The notes: generated by a model from the sequence alone, not told the origin. A stretch of 64,000 nt of DNA from Pseudomonadota bacterium (GCA_021325365.1 JAJPHF010000032.1:1-64000); one strand, 5' to 3'. Numbered from the stretch's first letter, positions 33,489-42,783 are shown. Numbers and translations: made by a program.

Positions 33489-35756
33489 TCAATGGCGGGC
33501 CGGGCTGGCGCCCGGGCGAAGCACCCGACGGCGGCGCTGCCACTGGACCGGCGGCTGGGGCGTGGCCACGGGCAGCATCATCGGCGGCACGGGGCCGGGC
33601 GGGCGCACGTAAGGCGGGGGCACGCCGGGCGGCCCCATCATCGGCGGCACCGGCCCCATCGGCACAGGCCCCCAGGGCACCGGATACGGGGGCACGACGA
33701 CCGGGGGCGGCACCGGGAGCGGCGCCACGCGCGGGGGCGCCGCCGGCGGCTGCTCGGCGCGCGGCGCGGCCGCGGCGGGTTGTGCGGGGGCGGCCGGCGC
33801 CGGCGCGGGCGCCGGCGCGGCCGGCGGCGCCGGCTCAGGCGCGGCGACCGCGGCGATCTCCGGCGCGGACGGCGCGGCCGCCGGCGCGGGCTCGGGCGGC
33901 GGGGCCGGCTCCGGCGGGGCGGGCGGCGGCGCCGGGGGCGGTGCGGGCGCGGCCCGCTCCGTCACGTGGGCCGGCGCGGCCGCCATGGGCCGTGCGACGA
34001 CGATGGGTATGGCGGTCGGGGGCGGCGCGGGCGCCGGCTCCGGCTCTGGCTCTAGCGCGGCGGCGAGCGGCGCGGCCGGCGGGTCCGGCGGCGTCGCGAC
34101 CTCGGGCTCCAGGGCGACCGTCGGGACCGCGCTGACGACGGGCGGCTCGACCGGCGGCGCGGGGGCCGGCGCGGCATCCTGCGCCGGGGCGGGAGCCGGC
34201 GGGGCGGGCAGCGCTAGCTCGTCAGACGGGGACGGCGCCAGGTTGGCCGCTGGCGATGCGGACGGGCCCACCTCGACCACCGCGGGCCCCGCCTCGCGCA
34301 GCGCGCCCACGATGCCCCGCGCGCCCGCCACGCCGACCACGACGAGCGCGGCGGCGACGGCCACGGTCGCGGTGGTCGCGTAGGCGTCGCGGCCGCCGCG
34401 CACGCGCCGCGTGCGCGGCCACCCGGCGACGTCGGCGGCCGCCCGGGCCGCGCCGGGGATCGGCGGGTCGGCGGCACGCGGCGCCGAGGGCGCGGGGCGC
34501 CGCGTGCCGCCGACCGCGCGCAGGCCCGCGGCAGCGCGCGCCGCCACCGCGCGGACGCGCGCTGCCGGCGCCGCCACCACCACCTGTATTCGTTCGGCCG
34601 GCGCGCGGCGGCCGGCCAGTGCCGGCTCGGCGGCGCGCGCCGGTGGCGCGGCCGCGTGGGGTGCATCGGCCGGTGCACGCGGCGCGGTGCTGTCCAAGGA
34701 CGCGGCGGCCCAGGGGGACCGGCGCCGCGCGGGCGGGCGCTCGGTAGGCGCTGGCTCGCTAGCGGACGGCGGGGCGCCGGGCAGCGGCGCCGCAACTGCC
34801 GGCGGCTCGCCAGTGGGCGCGGCCGGCGTCACGGCAGGGCGCGGTTCGGCGGCTGCGGGCTGTGGGCTGGTGGGCGCTGCCGGGCGGCTAGCGGGTGCGG
34901 CGCCTGCCCAGGGCCGTCCCCGCGCTATGCCAGGCCGCGCGGCCAGCGCGCCCAGCGCGCCGGCGAGCGCGGCGCCGTCGGCGTAGCGCGCGGCCGGCTC
35001 CTTGGCGAGCGCGCGCGCCACGACCGCGGCGACGGGCGGAGAGACGTCCGGGTTCACCTCCGTGAGCGATGGCGGCACGGTGTTCAGGTGCTGCATGGCG
35101 ACGCGGATGAAGCTGTCGCCCTCGAAGGGCCGGCGGCCGGCCAGCATCTCGTACAGCACGATGCCCAGCGAGTAGACGTCGGTGGCGGGCGTCACAGCGT
35201 CGCCGGTCGCCTGCTCGGGCGCCAGGTAGTGCGGCGTGCCGAGGATGGCGGCGGTGGCCGTCAGCTGGGGCACGGCCAGCATCTTGGCGATGCCGAAATC
35301 CGTCACTTTGGCGTGGCCGTCCTCGGTCAGCAGCACGTTGGCGGGCTTCACGTCGCGGTGCACGATGCCCAGGGCGTGCGCGGCCCCCAGCGCCTCCGCC
35401 ACCTCGGCGCCCAGCCGCACCGCCACGTCGGTCGCGAGCGGCACGCCGGGCTTCAGCCGCGCCCGCAGGTCGCCGCCGGCCACGTACTCCATGACCAGGA
35501 AGTGGGTGCCGAGCGCCTCGCCGTAGTCGTAGACCGGCACGATGTGGGGATGATTCAGGCCCCCGGCGCTCCGCGCCTCGCGCTCGAAGCGCGCGACGAA
35601 GGTCGGGTCGGCGCGCAGCTCCGGGCGCAGCAGCTTGATGGCCACCGTGCGGCGCAGATGGCGGTCGGCGGCGCGATAGACCAGCGCGTCGCCGCCCTCG
35701 CCGACCAGCGTCTCGAGGGCGTAGCGGTCCTTGACGACCTGGCCCTGCAGCTCCAT
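33489..35756 (-). CDS. Membrane Ser/Thr protein kinase (PknB-type) with Pro/Ala-rich external region
   Basis: The 755-residue protein has a complete Hanks-type kinase domain at about residues 9-275: LVGEGGDALVYRAADRHLRRTVAIKLL, HRDVKPANVLL, DFGIAK and GTPHYLAPEQATG. A Pro/Ala/Arg-rich juxtamembrane segment leads to one membrane helix near 458-480 (TVAVAAALVVVGVAGARGIVG). The remaining 270 residues are a low-complexity Ala/Pro/Glu tail, ending in proline-rich PPMMGPPGVPPPYVRPPGP, and would lie outside the cell. There are no PASTA repeats. The ATG at 35756 begins MELQGQVVKDRYALE, the normal kinase start; no phosphatase gene is adjacent. Confidence 0.92.
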   Translation of the reverse strand: MELQGQVVKDRYALETLVGEGGDALVYRAADRHLRRTVAIKLLRPELRADPTFVARFEREARSAGGLNHPHIVPVYDYGEALGTHFLVMEYVAGGDLRARLKPGVPLATDVAVRLGAEVAEALGAAHALGIVHRDVKPANVLLTEDGHAKVTDFGIAKMLAVPQLTATAAILGTPHYLAPEQATGDAVTPATDVYSLGIVLYEMLAGRRPFEGDSFIRVAMQHLNTVPPSLTEVNPDVSPPVAAVVARALAKEPAARYADGAALAGALGALAARPGIARGRPWAGAAPASRPAAPTSPQPAAAEPRPAVTPAAPTGEPPAVAAPLPGAPPSASEPAPTERPPARRRSPWAAASLDSTAPRAPADAPHAAAPPARAAEPALAGRRAPAERIQVVVAAPAARVRAVAARAAAGLRAVGGTRRPAPSAPRAADPPIPGAARAAADVAGWPRTRRVRGGRDAYATTATVAVAAALVVVGVAGARGIVGALREAGPAVVEVGPSASPAANLAPSPSDELALPAPPAPAPAQDAAPAPAPPVEPPVVSAVPTVALEPEVATPPDPPAAPLAAALEPEPEPAPAPPPTAIPIVVARPMAAAPAHVTERAAPAPPPAPPPAPPEPAPPPEPAPAAAPSAPEIAAVAAPEPAPPAAPAPAPAPAAPAQPAAAAPRAEQPPAAPPRVAPLPVPPPVVVPPYPVPWGPVPMGPVPPMMGPPGVPPPYVRPPGPVPPMMLPVATPQPPVQWQRRRRVLRPGASPARH

Positions 35757-35923
35757 TGGTCCCCCGCGACCGCGGCGCGCGTTGGACGGCACGCCCCGCG
35801 CGCATCGCGTCTACCCACCTAGCGTACACCCCGCGCGTCGCAGCAATCTACCGCAGCCTGTTACCGGCCGGCACCCATTTCTCCGTCCGACATGTTACGT
35901 CCGGTTCCCAGCGACCACACGGG

Positions 35924-35952
35924 TTGACGCGCGCTGGGGGCGCTCCTACCAT
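35924..35952 (+). promoter_or_regulatory. Sigma70-type promoter of the enolase-superfamily gene
   Basis: TTGACG (35924-35929) and TACCAT (35947-35952) are separated by 17 bases and point toward the gene at 36021, giving a leader of about 60 bases. Confidence 0.5.
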
Positions 35953-36020
35953 TGGGGTCACGCGTGGGAGGGGCGAGGGCCCAGTGGCGATCGTCGATCG
36001 GCGGAGGGGAGGGCGGAACG

Positions 36021-37079
36021 ATGAAGATGACGGCGGTCGCGGTGCAGGCGTACCGCATCCCCATCGCGTGGCGCTCCGAGCCGGTGGTGGCGGTCGTGGC
36101 GCGGGTGCGGACCGACGCGGGGCTGGAGGGGCTGGGGCCGGCGATCCCGTTTAACGCGCTGCACGCGCGGAGCCTCGCCGTGGCGATCGAGGAGCTGGGC
36201 GAGCTGCTTGTCGGTGAAGACCCGAGCCAGCCCGAGCGCGTCCACCGCAAGCTGATGCCGGGCGGCGCGGGCTACGGCGGCGTGGACAATATCGCCGTCG
36301 CGGCGCTCGACATCGCCGTCTGGGACCTGGCCGCGCAGAGCGCCGGGCTGCCGCTGTACCGCGCGCTGGGCGGCTACCGCAGCCGCATCCCCGTCTACGC
36401 CAGCCTGCGCCTCAGCCGCGACCTGTCGCTGGCGGCGCTGACGGAGACGGCCGGCGCGCTCGTGGCGCAGGGCTTCACCGCTGTGAAGATGAATATAGGC
36501 GGGGACGCCGGGCTGGCCGCCGACGTGGCGCGCGTGCGGGCGGTGCGCGAGGCGATCGGCGGCGACGTGCGGCTGCTGGCCGACGTAAACTTCCGCTGGA
36601 CGCCGGCGCAGGCGATCCGCGCCGGGCGGGCGCTGGAGGAGTTTGATCTGTACTGGCTGGAGGACCCGGTGCCGACGCACAATCTGGCGGGGCTGGCGGA
36701 GGTGCGGGGCGCGCTCGACGTGCCGATCGCCGCGGGCGAGGCGCTGTTCGGACTGGCGGCGCTGCTGCCGCTGTTCGAGGCGCGCGCGGTGGACTTCCCA
36801 ATGCCCGACCTGCTGCGGGTGGGCGGCATTACCCCGTTCCTGAAGGCCGCCCACCTGGCCGAGGCGTTCGGCCTGCCGCTCGCCAGCCACCTCTCGCCGG
36901 AGATCTCGGCGCAGGTCGTCGCCGCCGTGCCGAACGGCCATCTCGTCGAGTACAACGGCTGGGCGTGGGAGCTGTTCCAGGGCTGCCCGACGCTAGAGCG
37001 CGGCGAGCTAGTGCTGAGCGACGCGCCCGGCCACGGCCTGACGCTCGACCCGGCCGCAAGGCGGCATGCAATAGCGTAA
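36021..37079 (+). CDS. Mandelate racemase/muconate-lactonizing enzyme family protein
   Basis: The 352-residue protein has the N-terminal capping domain and an (alpha/beta)7-barrel with acidic metal ligands in LLADVNFRWTP, YWLEDPVP and IAAGEALFG, and a histidine base in LASHLSPEIS. The usual K-x-K of this group reads AVKMNIGG, so the second lysine is replaced by asparagine. That changes the expected acid/base set and argues against a standard muconate cycloisomerase. It likely abstracts a proton next to a carboxylate in a sugar acid or similar compound. GGAGGGCGGAACG precedes the ATG. Confidence 0.88.
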   Translation: MKMTAVAVQAYRIPIAWRSEPVVAVVARVRTDAGLEGLGPAIPFNALHARSLAVAIEELGELLVGEDPSQPERVHRKLMPGGAGYGGVDNIAVAALDIAVWDLAAQSAGLPLYRALGGYRSRIPVYASLRLSRDLSLAALTETAGALVAQGFTAVKMNIGGDAGLAADVARVRAVREAIGGDVRLLADVNFRWTPAQAIRAGRALEEFDLYWLEDPVPTHNLAGLAEVRGALDVPIAAGEALFGLAALLPLFEARAVDFPMPDLLRVGGITPFLKAAHLAEAFGLPLASHLSPEISAQVVAAVPNGHLVEYNGWAWELFQGCPTLERGELVLSDAPGHGLTLDPAARRHAIA

Positions 37080-37170
37080 CCCGTTGGCCTCCTGCCAGCG
37101 AGCCGCTCACCTCCAGAAGTTATCATGAGTGGGGGTATACGCTCGGCGATGTGCGCTTCGGGGCAACCGG

Positions 37171-37641
37171 ATGGACGCAGTACGGTTCGGCATCTATAAC
37201 ATCCTGTGCGATGTCGATGCGACTCGCCTGGCTTACGAGCGCACGCCGCTTGGCGGCGCGGAGATGTGTGGTTGTCTTGCCTGCCGTAACTTCGTGACTG
37301 CCGGCGAACGCGCTTATCCTTCCGACGTGCTTGCCCTGTTCCAACAGCTTGGCATCGATTACCGCCGTCCTGCCCATGTCTACACTTGGGGCCGTGTCGA
37401 GGACGGGCGCTATCATTACGAGGGCTGGTTCCATTTCGTCGGGCAAGTCGACCAACATATCGATGCCTGGGAGCAAGTCTCAGACTACTTCTACCTCTGG
37501 TTCCATGGCCGCCCGGCACTCATCTCGGAGGCCTTCAAATGGCAGCCGCTCGGGGTGCTGGAGTTCGTCAACAAAGCGGTGCCCTGGGTGCTAAATACCC
37601 CGCTCCCATCACCAGATTGGCCGTTCGAAACATCACAGTAA
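37171..37641 (+). CDS. Hypothetical protein with CxCxxC motif
   Basis: The 156-residue protein (VRFGIYNILCDVDATRLAYERTPLGG) contains EMCGCLACRNFV, a compact cysteine cluster. It continues with QLGIDYRRPAHVYTW, HYEGWFHFVGQ and DYFYLWFHG. The aromatic-rich middle suggests a beta-rich soluble domain. I recognise no named family. The DNA is visibly less G+C-biased than the flanking genes, which may point to transfer. The ATG at 37171 has only a weak ribosome-binding site, so the start is uncertain (37129 is an alternative). Confidence 0.6.
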   Translation: MDAVRFGIYNILCDVDATRLAYERTPLGGAEMCGCLACRNFVTAGERAYPSDVLALFQQLGIDYRRPAHVYTWGRVEDGRYHYEGWFHFVGQVDQHIDAWEQVSDYFYLWFHGRPALISEAFKWQPLGVLEFVNKAVPWVLNTPLPSPDWPFETSQ

Positions 37642-37720
37642 TTGAGGATCCCAATCGCTCCTGACCGACACCTACGTTACTTCCTCACGAGCGGCAAAGG
37701 AGGGCGGCGCGGCCGCGGAG

Positions 37721-38755
37721 ATGCAGATCAATCTTGATTTGGCGCTGCTGCAGATGTACCCGCCGGCGCAGCTTGTCCGCGTGGTGCAGCTCTGCGAGCG
37801 GGTGGGCTACCGCACCTTCCGCTACGGCAACGAGAAGTACTTCCGCGATCCCTGGATCGGCCTGGCGGTGGCGGCCGAGCACACGCGCACGCTGCGGCTC
37901 AGCACGTTCGTGCAGGACCCGTTCACGCTGCACCCGGCGCTCACGGCGGTCGCGATCGCCACGCTGGACGAGCTGAGCGGCGGGCGCGCGGAGCTGGTGC
38001 TGGGCGCGGGCGGGGGCGGCGGCGGCGCGCTCGGCTACCAGCGCGTCAAGCCGGCGCGCGCGATCCGCGAGACGATCGACGTGGTGCGCGGCATGCTGCG
38101 CGGCGAGCGCGTCCACTACGAGGGCGAGGTGGTGCGCTTCGGCGGCGGGCGGCTGAGCTTCCCCGCCCGCGCCGACCTGCCGATCCTGGTGGCGTCGCGC
38201 GGCAACCTGGTGCTGCAGATGGCCGGCCGCTACGCGGACGGCGTGATGATCGCCACCTACGCCACGCCGCGCGGCGTCGCGCACGCCCTCGCGCAGATCG
38301 ACAAGGGGCTGGCACGGGCGGGGCGCACGCGGCGCGACGTCGCCATCAACTCACGGGTGGATGCCTGGGTCCACCGCGACCCGCGCGTGGCCCAGGAGGC
38401 ACTGCGGCCGATGATCGCCGGCTTCCTGACGACGAGCTACCCCGACACGAACTTCGTGCGCGTCGTGGGGCAAGAGGTCTCGCCCGAGCTAGAGGCGGTG
38501 CTGGCAAAGAAGGACCGCGACCACTCGTGGGCGAACGCCCACCTCGTCTCGGACGCCCTGCTGGCGCAGTTCTGCTGGACGGGCACGGCCGAGCAGGTGG
38601 CCCAGCAGATCGCGGCGGTGGTGCGGCTCGGCATCACCGACGTGACGGTGACGCTGCACCCGCCGCAGGACGCCACGCCCGCCGACGTGGAAGAGGTCAT
38701 CCGCAGCTTCGCCGAGGACGTGAAGCCGCTGGCCGAGCAGCTTGCGAGCCGCTAG
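37721..38755 (+). CDS. LLM-class flavin-dependent oxidoreductase (luciferase-like)
   Basis: The 344-residue protein is a bacterial-luciferase-like TIM barrel: VVQLCERVGYRTFRYGNEKYFRDPWIGLAVAAEHT, STFVQDPFTLHPALTAVAIATLDELSGGRAELVLGAG, GQEVSPELEAVLAKKDRDH and the C-terminal FCWTGTAEQVAQQIAAV. These proteins use FMN or F420; the glycine-rich AGGGGGGALGY loop lies at the cofactor phosphate. It overlaps the start of a membrane-protein gene by 14 bases. Confidence 0.88.
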   Translation: MQINLDLALLQMYPPAQLVRVVQLCERVGYRTFRYGNEKYFRDPWIGLAVAAEHTRTLRLSTFVQDPFTLHPALTAVAIATLDELSGGRAELVLGAGGGGGGALGYQRVKPARAIRETIDVVRGMLRGERVHYEGEVVRFGGGRLSFPARADLPILVASRGNLVLQMAGRYADGVMIATYATPRGVAHALAQIDKGLARAGRTRRDVAINSRVDAWVHRDPRVAQEALRPMIAGFLTTSYPDTNFVRVVGQEVSPELEAVLAKKDRDHSWANAHLVSDALLAQFCWTGTAEQVAQQIAAVVRLGITDVTVTLHPPQDATPADVEEVIRSFAEDVKPLAEQLASR

Positions 38756-39137
38756 CCGCCGCCCGCACCTGCTCGTGTGGGCCGCGGCGTGGGCAGCGAT
38801 TGGGGCGCTGACTACGCTTGGACTGGTGGCCATGGGGCTGGGCGGCCTGCCGCTTCTGATTGCCCTACCGCTTGGTGTGGTCCTCGCCTTCGTCAGTCGT
38901 TGTCAGGCCATGTGGGCGTTGTTCATCGGCAGTGGACTGCTGCTCGTGGGCCTCACGGGGCGCCTGGTGGTGCAGATGTCGCCGTGCGGTGTGGGAACGT
39001 TCACGCCTCCGCCCGGCGGCTGCTACTCCCGAGAAACCATGCCCGCGCTGCTGGTGGGTGTGGAGCTCCTGCTGGGCGGGCTGGCCGCGGGCGCCTGGTA
39101 CACTAAGCGGGCGGCGAACGAGCAGCCAGACCGCTGA
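38742..39137 (+). CDS. Small four-helix integral membrane protein
   Basis: A 131-residue protein with four predicted membrane helices (LLVWAAAWAAIGALTTLGLVA, LLIALPLGVVLAFV, MWALFIGSGLLLVGLTGRLVV, LLVGVELLLGGLAAGAWYT). The external loop SPCGVGTFTPPPGGCYS has two cysteines likely joined by a disulfide. Its TTG start overlaps the LLM gene, suggesting translational coupling. Family unknown. Confidence 0.6.
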   Translation: MRAASRRPHLLVWAAAWAAIGALTTLGLVAMGLGGLPLLIALPLGVVLAFVSRCQAMWALFIGSGLLLVGLTGRLVVQMSPCGVGTFTPPPGGCYSRETMPALLVGVELLLGGLAAGAWYTKRAANEQPDR

Positions 39138-39181
39138 CAGAATCATCAGTCAATCGCGCCGCGCGCATGAGGAGAGGGCCA

Positions 39182-40768
39182 GTGGCAACGAGTAGGCCTG
39201 TGAGGCGGGCTGGCTGGCGCGTCGGAAGCGCTCTAATCGCGCTCGCGCTCGTCCTTCTCCCAGCCAGGCCAGCTCCCGCGCAGGATGGCAGCCCCGCGCG
39301 GGTACGGGCGGCCCTGGCGCAGCTGGACACGCTCGCCGCGCAATCGCTCCAGCGGACGGGGATCCCCGGCATGGCGATCGGCGTCGTGTCGCGGGATGAG
39401 GTTGTGTACCTCAAGGGCTTCGGCGTGCGCGAGGCGGGGACCGACCAGGCGGTGGACGCCGACACGGTGTTCCAGCTGGCCTCGGTGTCCAAGCCTATCG
39501 CCTCGACCGTCGTGGCGGCGCTCGTCGGGGACGGCGTGGTGGGCTGGGACGACCACATCGTCGACCACGACCCGACGTTCCAGATGTACGATCCCTGGGT
39601 GACGCGCGAGGTCACGCTGCGCGACATGTTCGCCCACCGCAGCGGCCTGCCCGACCACGCCGGCGACCTGCTGGAAGACCTGGGCTACGACCGCACCGAG
39701 GTGTTGCACCGGCTGCGCTACCAGCGGCCGGACACCAGCTTCCGCTCGACGTACAACTACACGAACTTTGGCCTCACGGAGGCGGCAGTCGCGGCGGCGC
39801 GCGCGGCGGGCGAATCGTGGGAAGACCTGTCGGCCGAGCGCCTCTACCGGCCCCTCGGCATGACGGCCACTAGCTCGCGCTTCGCCGACTTCGAGGCCGC
39901 CCCCAACCACGCGCTGACCCACGTTCAGGTGGACGGCCGCTGGGAGCCGCGCTACGTGCGCGATCCCGACGCCTAGTCGCCGGCCGGCGGCGTCAGCTCG
40001 ACGGTGCGCGACCTGGCGCAATGGATGCGTCTGCAGCTTGCCGGCGGGCGGATCGACGGGCGACAGCTTGTCGCTGCCGACGCGCTGGCCGAGACCCACC
40101 GCCCCCAGATCGTCAGCAATCCAGCCAAGGATCCCGCCGTCGATCACACAGGCTTCTATGGGCTGGGCTGGAACGTGAGCTACGACGACGCCGGCCGCGT
40201 GCGCTGGGGCCACTCCGGCGCCTTCGCGAACGGCGCGGCCACGGTGGTCACCCTGGTGCCCGCCGAGCAGCTGGGGATCGTCGTGCTGACGAACGCCGCG
40301 CCGATCGGTGCGGCCGAGGTGGTCGCGCTGGATTTCCTCGACCTGGCGCTGGAGGGCCACCTCACGCGCGACTGGGCCGCCGTGGTCGCCCCAGCCTTCG
40401 CCGCGCTGAACGCGTCGCCCTACGACCGCGGCATCGACTTCACGCGCCCGCCGGCCGACGCCCGACCAGCGCTGCCCGCGGCCAGCTACGTCGGGACGTA
40501 CGCGAACGAGCTGTTCGGCGACGCCGAGGTCGTCGCGGACGGCGATGGCCTGGCGCTCCGCCTCGGCCCGGGCCGCACCACCTTCCCGTTGCAGCACTAC
40601 GACCGCGACGTGTTCACCTACCAGCCGGCGGGCGAGAACGCCGCTGGGCCGAGCGGCGTCCGCTTCCAGATCGGCCCCGATCAGACCGCGACCAGCGTGA
40701 CGATCGACAACCTGGACGTCGACGGCCAGGGGACGTTCACGCGGCCGAACGGGGAGCCCTCCCCCTAA
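39182..40768 (+). pseudogene. Class C beta-lactamase-like serine hydrolase interrupted by an in-frame TAG
   Basis: One frame of 529 codons is intact except for a TAG at 39974-39976 (codon 265). The N-terminal half has a signal peptide and two of the three active-site motifs, SVSK (residues 101-104) and YTN. The third, WGHSGAFANG, lies after the stop, followed by a DUF3471-like C-terminal domain (YVGTYANELFGDAEVV). The residues on both sides, DPDA-stop-SPAGGVSSTVRDLAQWM, join smoothly as in relatives, so a single nonsense change (for example from CAG) explains it. A truncated product would lack its active site. The GTG at 39182 follows GGAGAGGG. Amber read-through is possible but has no support here. 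Confidence 0.75.
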
Positions 40769-40890
40769 CCCTCTCCCAGACAAGGGGTCCAGTGGCTTCC
40801 CTCCCCTAACCGTCTCCCAGTGGGAGAGGGAACAGGACGAGCCTGCCCTGGCGCTCTCTGGGGCGCGCGCGGCACTTCAGGGGAGGGAAG
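40757..40890. repeat. C-rich/G-rich inverted repeat element
   Basis: The stretch CCCTAACCCTCTCCCA and CCTAACCGTCTCCCAGTGGG contains two tandem related units. A perfect 12-bp dyad, CTTCCCTCCCCT (40796-40807) and AGGGGAGGGAAG (40879-40890), brackets the second unit. It starts at the end of the beta-lactamase-like gene. It belongs with the blocks at 31.1, 50.1 and 58.0 kb. Confidence 0.6.
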
Positions 40891-41047
40891 CGCGGGCGCT
40901 CGTGGTACGGCATTGTGATGCGGGCGCTGTCACGTTTCCTTAGGCCGGGCGACGGGGCCGGCGCTATAATCGCGCCGGGCCGGGGCGCGGGGCGTCGCTC
41001 GCGTGGCCGGCTGGTGTGCCGGCATTTCGTGAGGGGTGGTCGCCACT

Positions 41048-42097
41048 GTGAGAGTCGCCCGGTCGCTGCTGTCGTCGTCGCGCCGCGCCTGCGTCGTGCC
41101 CGCGGCGCTCGCGCTCGTGCTGGTTGCCGCGTGTGCGCCGGCCGAACGGACCGCGCCGAACCTGCCGGGACTCGGCACGGCCTCGACCGCACACGCGGCC
41201 GCGCCAGCGAGCAGCGCGCCGCCAAGCGCGGCGGTGGCCGACGCGGCGCAGGGGCTCGCGGACCAGGTGGCGCCGCCCACACTGCCCCCCACGCCCGCTC
41301 CCACGGTCACGCCGACGCCAACGGTCCCGCCGCCCCAGCTAGCCCACGACGTGGCGCCGCCGCATGTGAGCGCACAGATGTCCGTCGTGATCGACGAGGA
41401 CTCGGGCGCCATCCTGTATGGCCACGACGAGAACCACGAGGTGGCGCCCGCGAGCCTGACCAAGATCGTCACCGCGATGGTGGCGCTCGAGCTAGGCCAC
41501 CCGGCCGACCGCGTGACGACCGACGTGGACAGCCGCGTCATGTGGGACAGCACGATCATGGGGCTGGTCCCCGGCGAGGAGGTCTCGCTCGAAGACCTGC
41601 TGTACGGCATGATGCTGCCGTCGGGCAACGACGCGGCCATTGCCATCGCCCGCTACATCGCCGGCAACGAGACGGTGTTCGCGGACCTCATGAATGCCAA
41701 GGTGCGACAGCTGGGCCTGCAGCACTCGCACTTCGTGAACCCGCACGGCCTGGAGCAGGAGGGGCATTACTCCTCGCCCTACGACATGGCGATGCTGGCG
41801 CGCGCGGCCATGCGCAATCCCTTCTTCCGCCGGCTGGCCTCGACGAAGGAGTGGAACGCCTCCGGCCTGCTGCGCAGCTACCACCTGGTGAACCTGAACC
41901 GCTTGCTCTGGCAGTACCCGGGCGCCGATGGCGTGAAGATCGGCTACGAGGACACGGCGCTCAACACGATGGTGGTGTCGGCGAAGCGCGACGGCCACCG
42001 CGTGTACGCGGCGTTCATGCGGAGCACCAGCCGCGACGCCGACGGCACGGCCCTGCTGAACTACGCCTTCGACGCCTACGCCTGGCCTGGGCAATAG
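41048..42097 (+). CDS. D-alanyl-D-alanine carboxypeptidase (peptidase S11)
   Basis: The 349-residue protein has a lipoprotein-like signal ending LVAAC, a Pro/Thr-rich linker, and the S11 penicillin-binding domain: SxxK as ASLTKIV, SxN as PSGNDAA, and KTG as VKIGY, where isoleucine replaces threonine. MVVIDEDSGAILYGHDENHEVAPASL is the usual first strand. It trims the terminal D-Ala of peptidoglycan stem peptides outside the membrane. The GTG at 41048 is preferred for spacing to GAGGGGT; 41036 is the alternative. Confidence 0.9.
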   Translation: MRVARSLLSSSRRACVVPAALALVLVAACAPAERTAPNLPGLGTASTAHAAAPASSAPPSAAVADAAQGLADQVAPPTLPPTPAPTVTPTPTVPPPQLAHDVAPPHVSAQMSVVIDEDSGAILYGHDENHEVAPASLTKIVTAMVALELGHPADRVTTDVDSRVMWDSTIMGLVPGEEVSLEDLLYGMMLPSGNDAAIAIARYIAGNETVFADLMNAKVRQLGLQHSHFVNPHGLEQEGHYSSPYDMAMLARAAMRNPFFRRLASTKEWNASGLLRSYHLVNLNRLLWQYPGADGVKIGYEDTALNTMVVSAKRDGHRVYAAFMRSTSRDADGTALLNYAFDAYAWPGQ

Positions 42098-42105
42098 TAG
42101 AATAG

Positions 42106-42124
42106 CGCGTAGCGAGGCTACGCG
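42106..42124. terminator. Bidirectional hairpin terminator
   Basis: CGCGTAGC and GCTACGCG form a perfect 8-bp stem with a 3-nt loop, extended by a G-T and two A-T pairs. It lies nine bases after the S11 peptidase stop and before the convergent kinase-like gene. Confidence 0.6.
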
Positions 42125-42138
42125 TTACTCGTTCCTCC

Positions 42139-42783
42139 CTACCCACTCCCCAACCGTCTGGCGGCCTCGACGATGAGGTCGGCGGCGGCCGTATTGCCCA
42201 GCCGCCCGCAGTCCACCAGCAAGTGGTAGTGGCCGAGCGCCTCCCAGTCGGTCTTGAACAGGTGCTTCACGTAGCGCGCCCGCGCGCGGTCGGTGTCCTG
42301 CACGAGCCGCTCCGCGGCCGCCTGGTCCAGCCCCTCGCTCGCCTGGATCGAGCGCACCCGCTGCGCGAACGGCGCGAAGACGTGGACGTGGAGCGTGTTC
42401 GGCTCGTCCTTCAGGATGTAGGCGCCGCCCCGCCCGACAATGACGGCGTTGCCCGAGCGAGCCACCTCGCGGATCACCTGTTCGATGACCTCGGCGTAGG
42501 GGAGGTCGTCGAAGCTGTCGTAGTCGGCGAAGAGCGCGGTGGTGATCTCGGGCGGCATGGCGAGGTCAGGGTAGCTCAGGCGCAGCGAGCGCGCGAGACG
42601 CGCGACCAGCGTCTCGCCGCGCTCGTCCTTCTCCTCGACGACCTCGCCCGGCACGCCGAGGCGGCGGGCGACCTCGTCGATGATTTCGCGGTCGATGAAC
42701 GCGGCCCCGAGCCGGCGTGCCACCTCCTGGGCAACCTCGCCGCCGCCGCTAGCGAACTGGCGCGAGACGGTCACCACGGGCAT
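42139..42783 (-). CDS. Cytidylate kinase-like P-loop protein (AAA/CK-like family)
   Basis: The 214-residue protein begins VVTVSRQFASGGGEVAQEVARRLGAAFIDREIIDEVARRLG, the start of the cytidylate-kinase-like family. Here the P-loop is SGGGEVA rather than the classic GxxGxGKS. Other family features are VIVGRGGAYIL, HVHVFAPFAQRV and YVKHLFKTDWEALGHYHLLVDCGRLG. Substrate and reaction are unknown. The ATG at 42783 follows GAGGTGAGGCCC. Confidence 0.85.
   Translation of the reverse strand: MPVVTVSRQFASGGGEVAQEVARRLGAAFIDREIIDEVARRLGVPGEVVEEKDERGETLVARLARSLRLSYPDLAMPPEITTALFADYDSFDDLPYAEVIEQVIREVARSGNAVIVGRGGAYILKDEPNTLHVHVFAPFAQRVRSIQASEGLDQAAAERLVQDTDRARARYVKHLFKTDWEALGHYHLLVDCGRLGNTAAADLIVEAARRLGSG

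Noticed and set aside
39974..39976. TAG as pyrrolysine in the beta-lactamase-like gene.
   Set aside because: Pyrrolysine is known mainly in methylamine methyltransferases, no pyl genes are present, and the position is not a catalytic one; a nonsense change is simpler.
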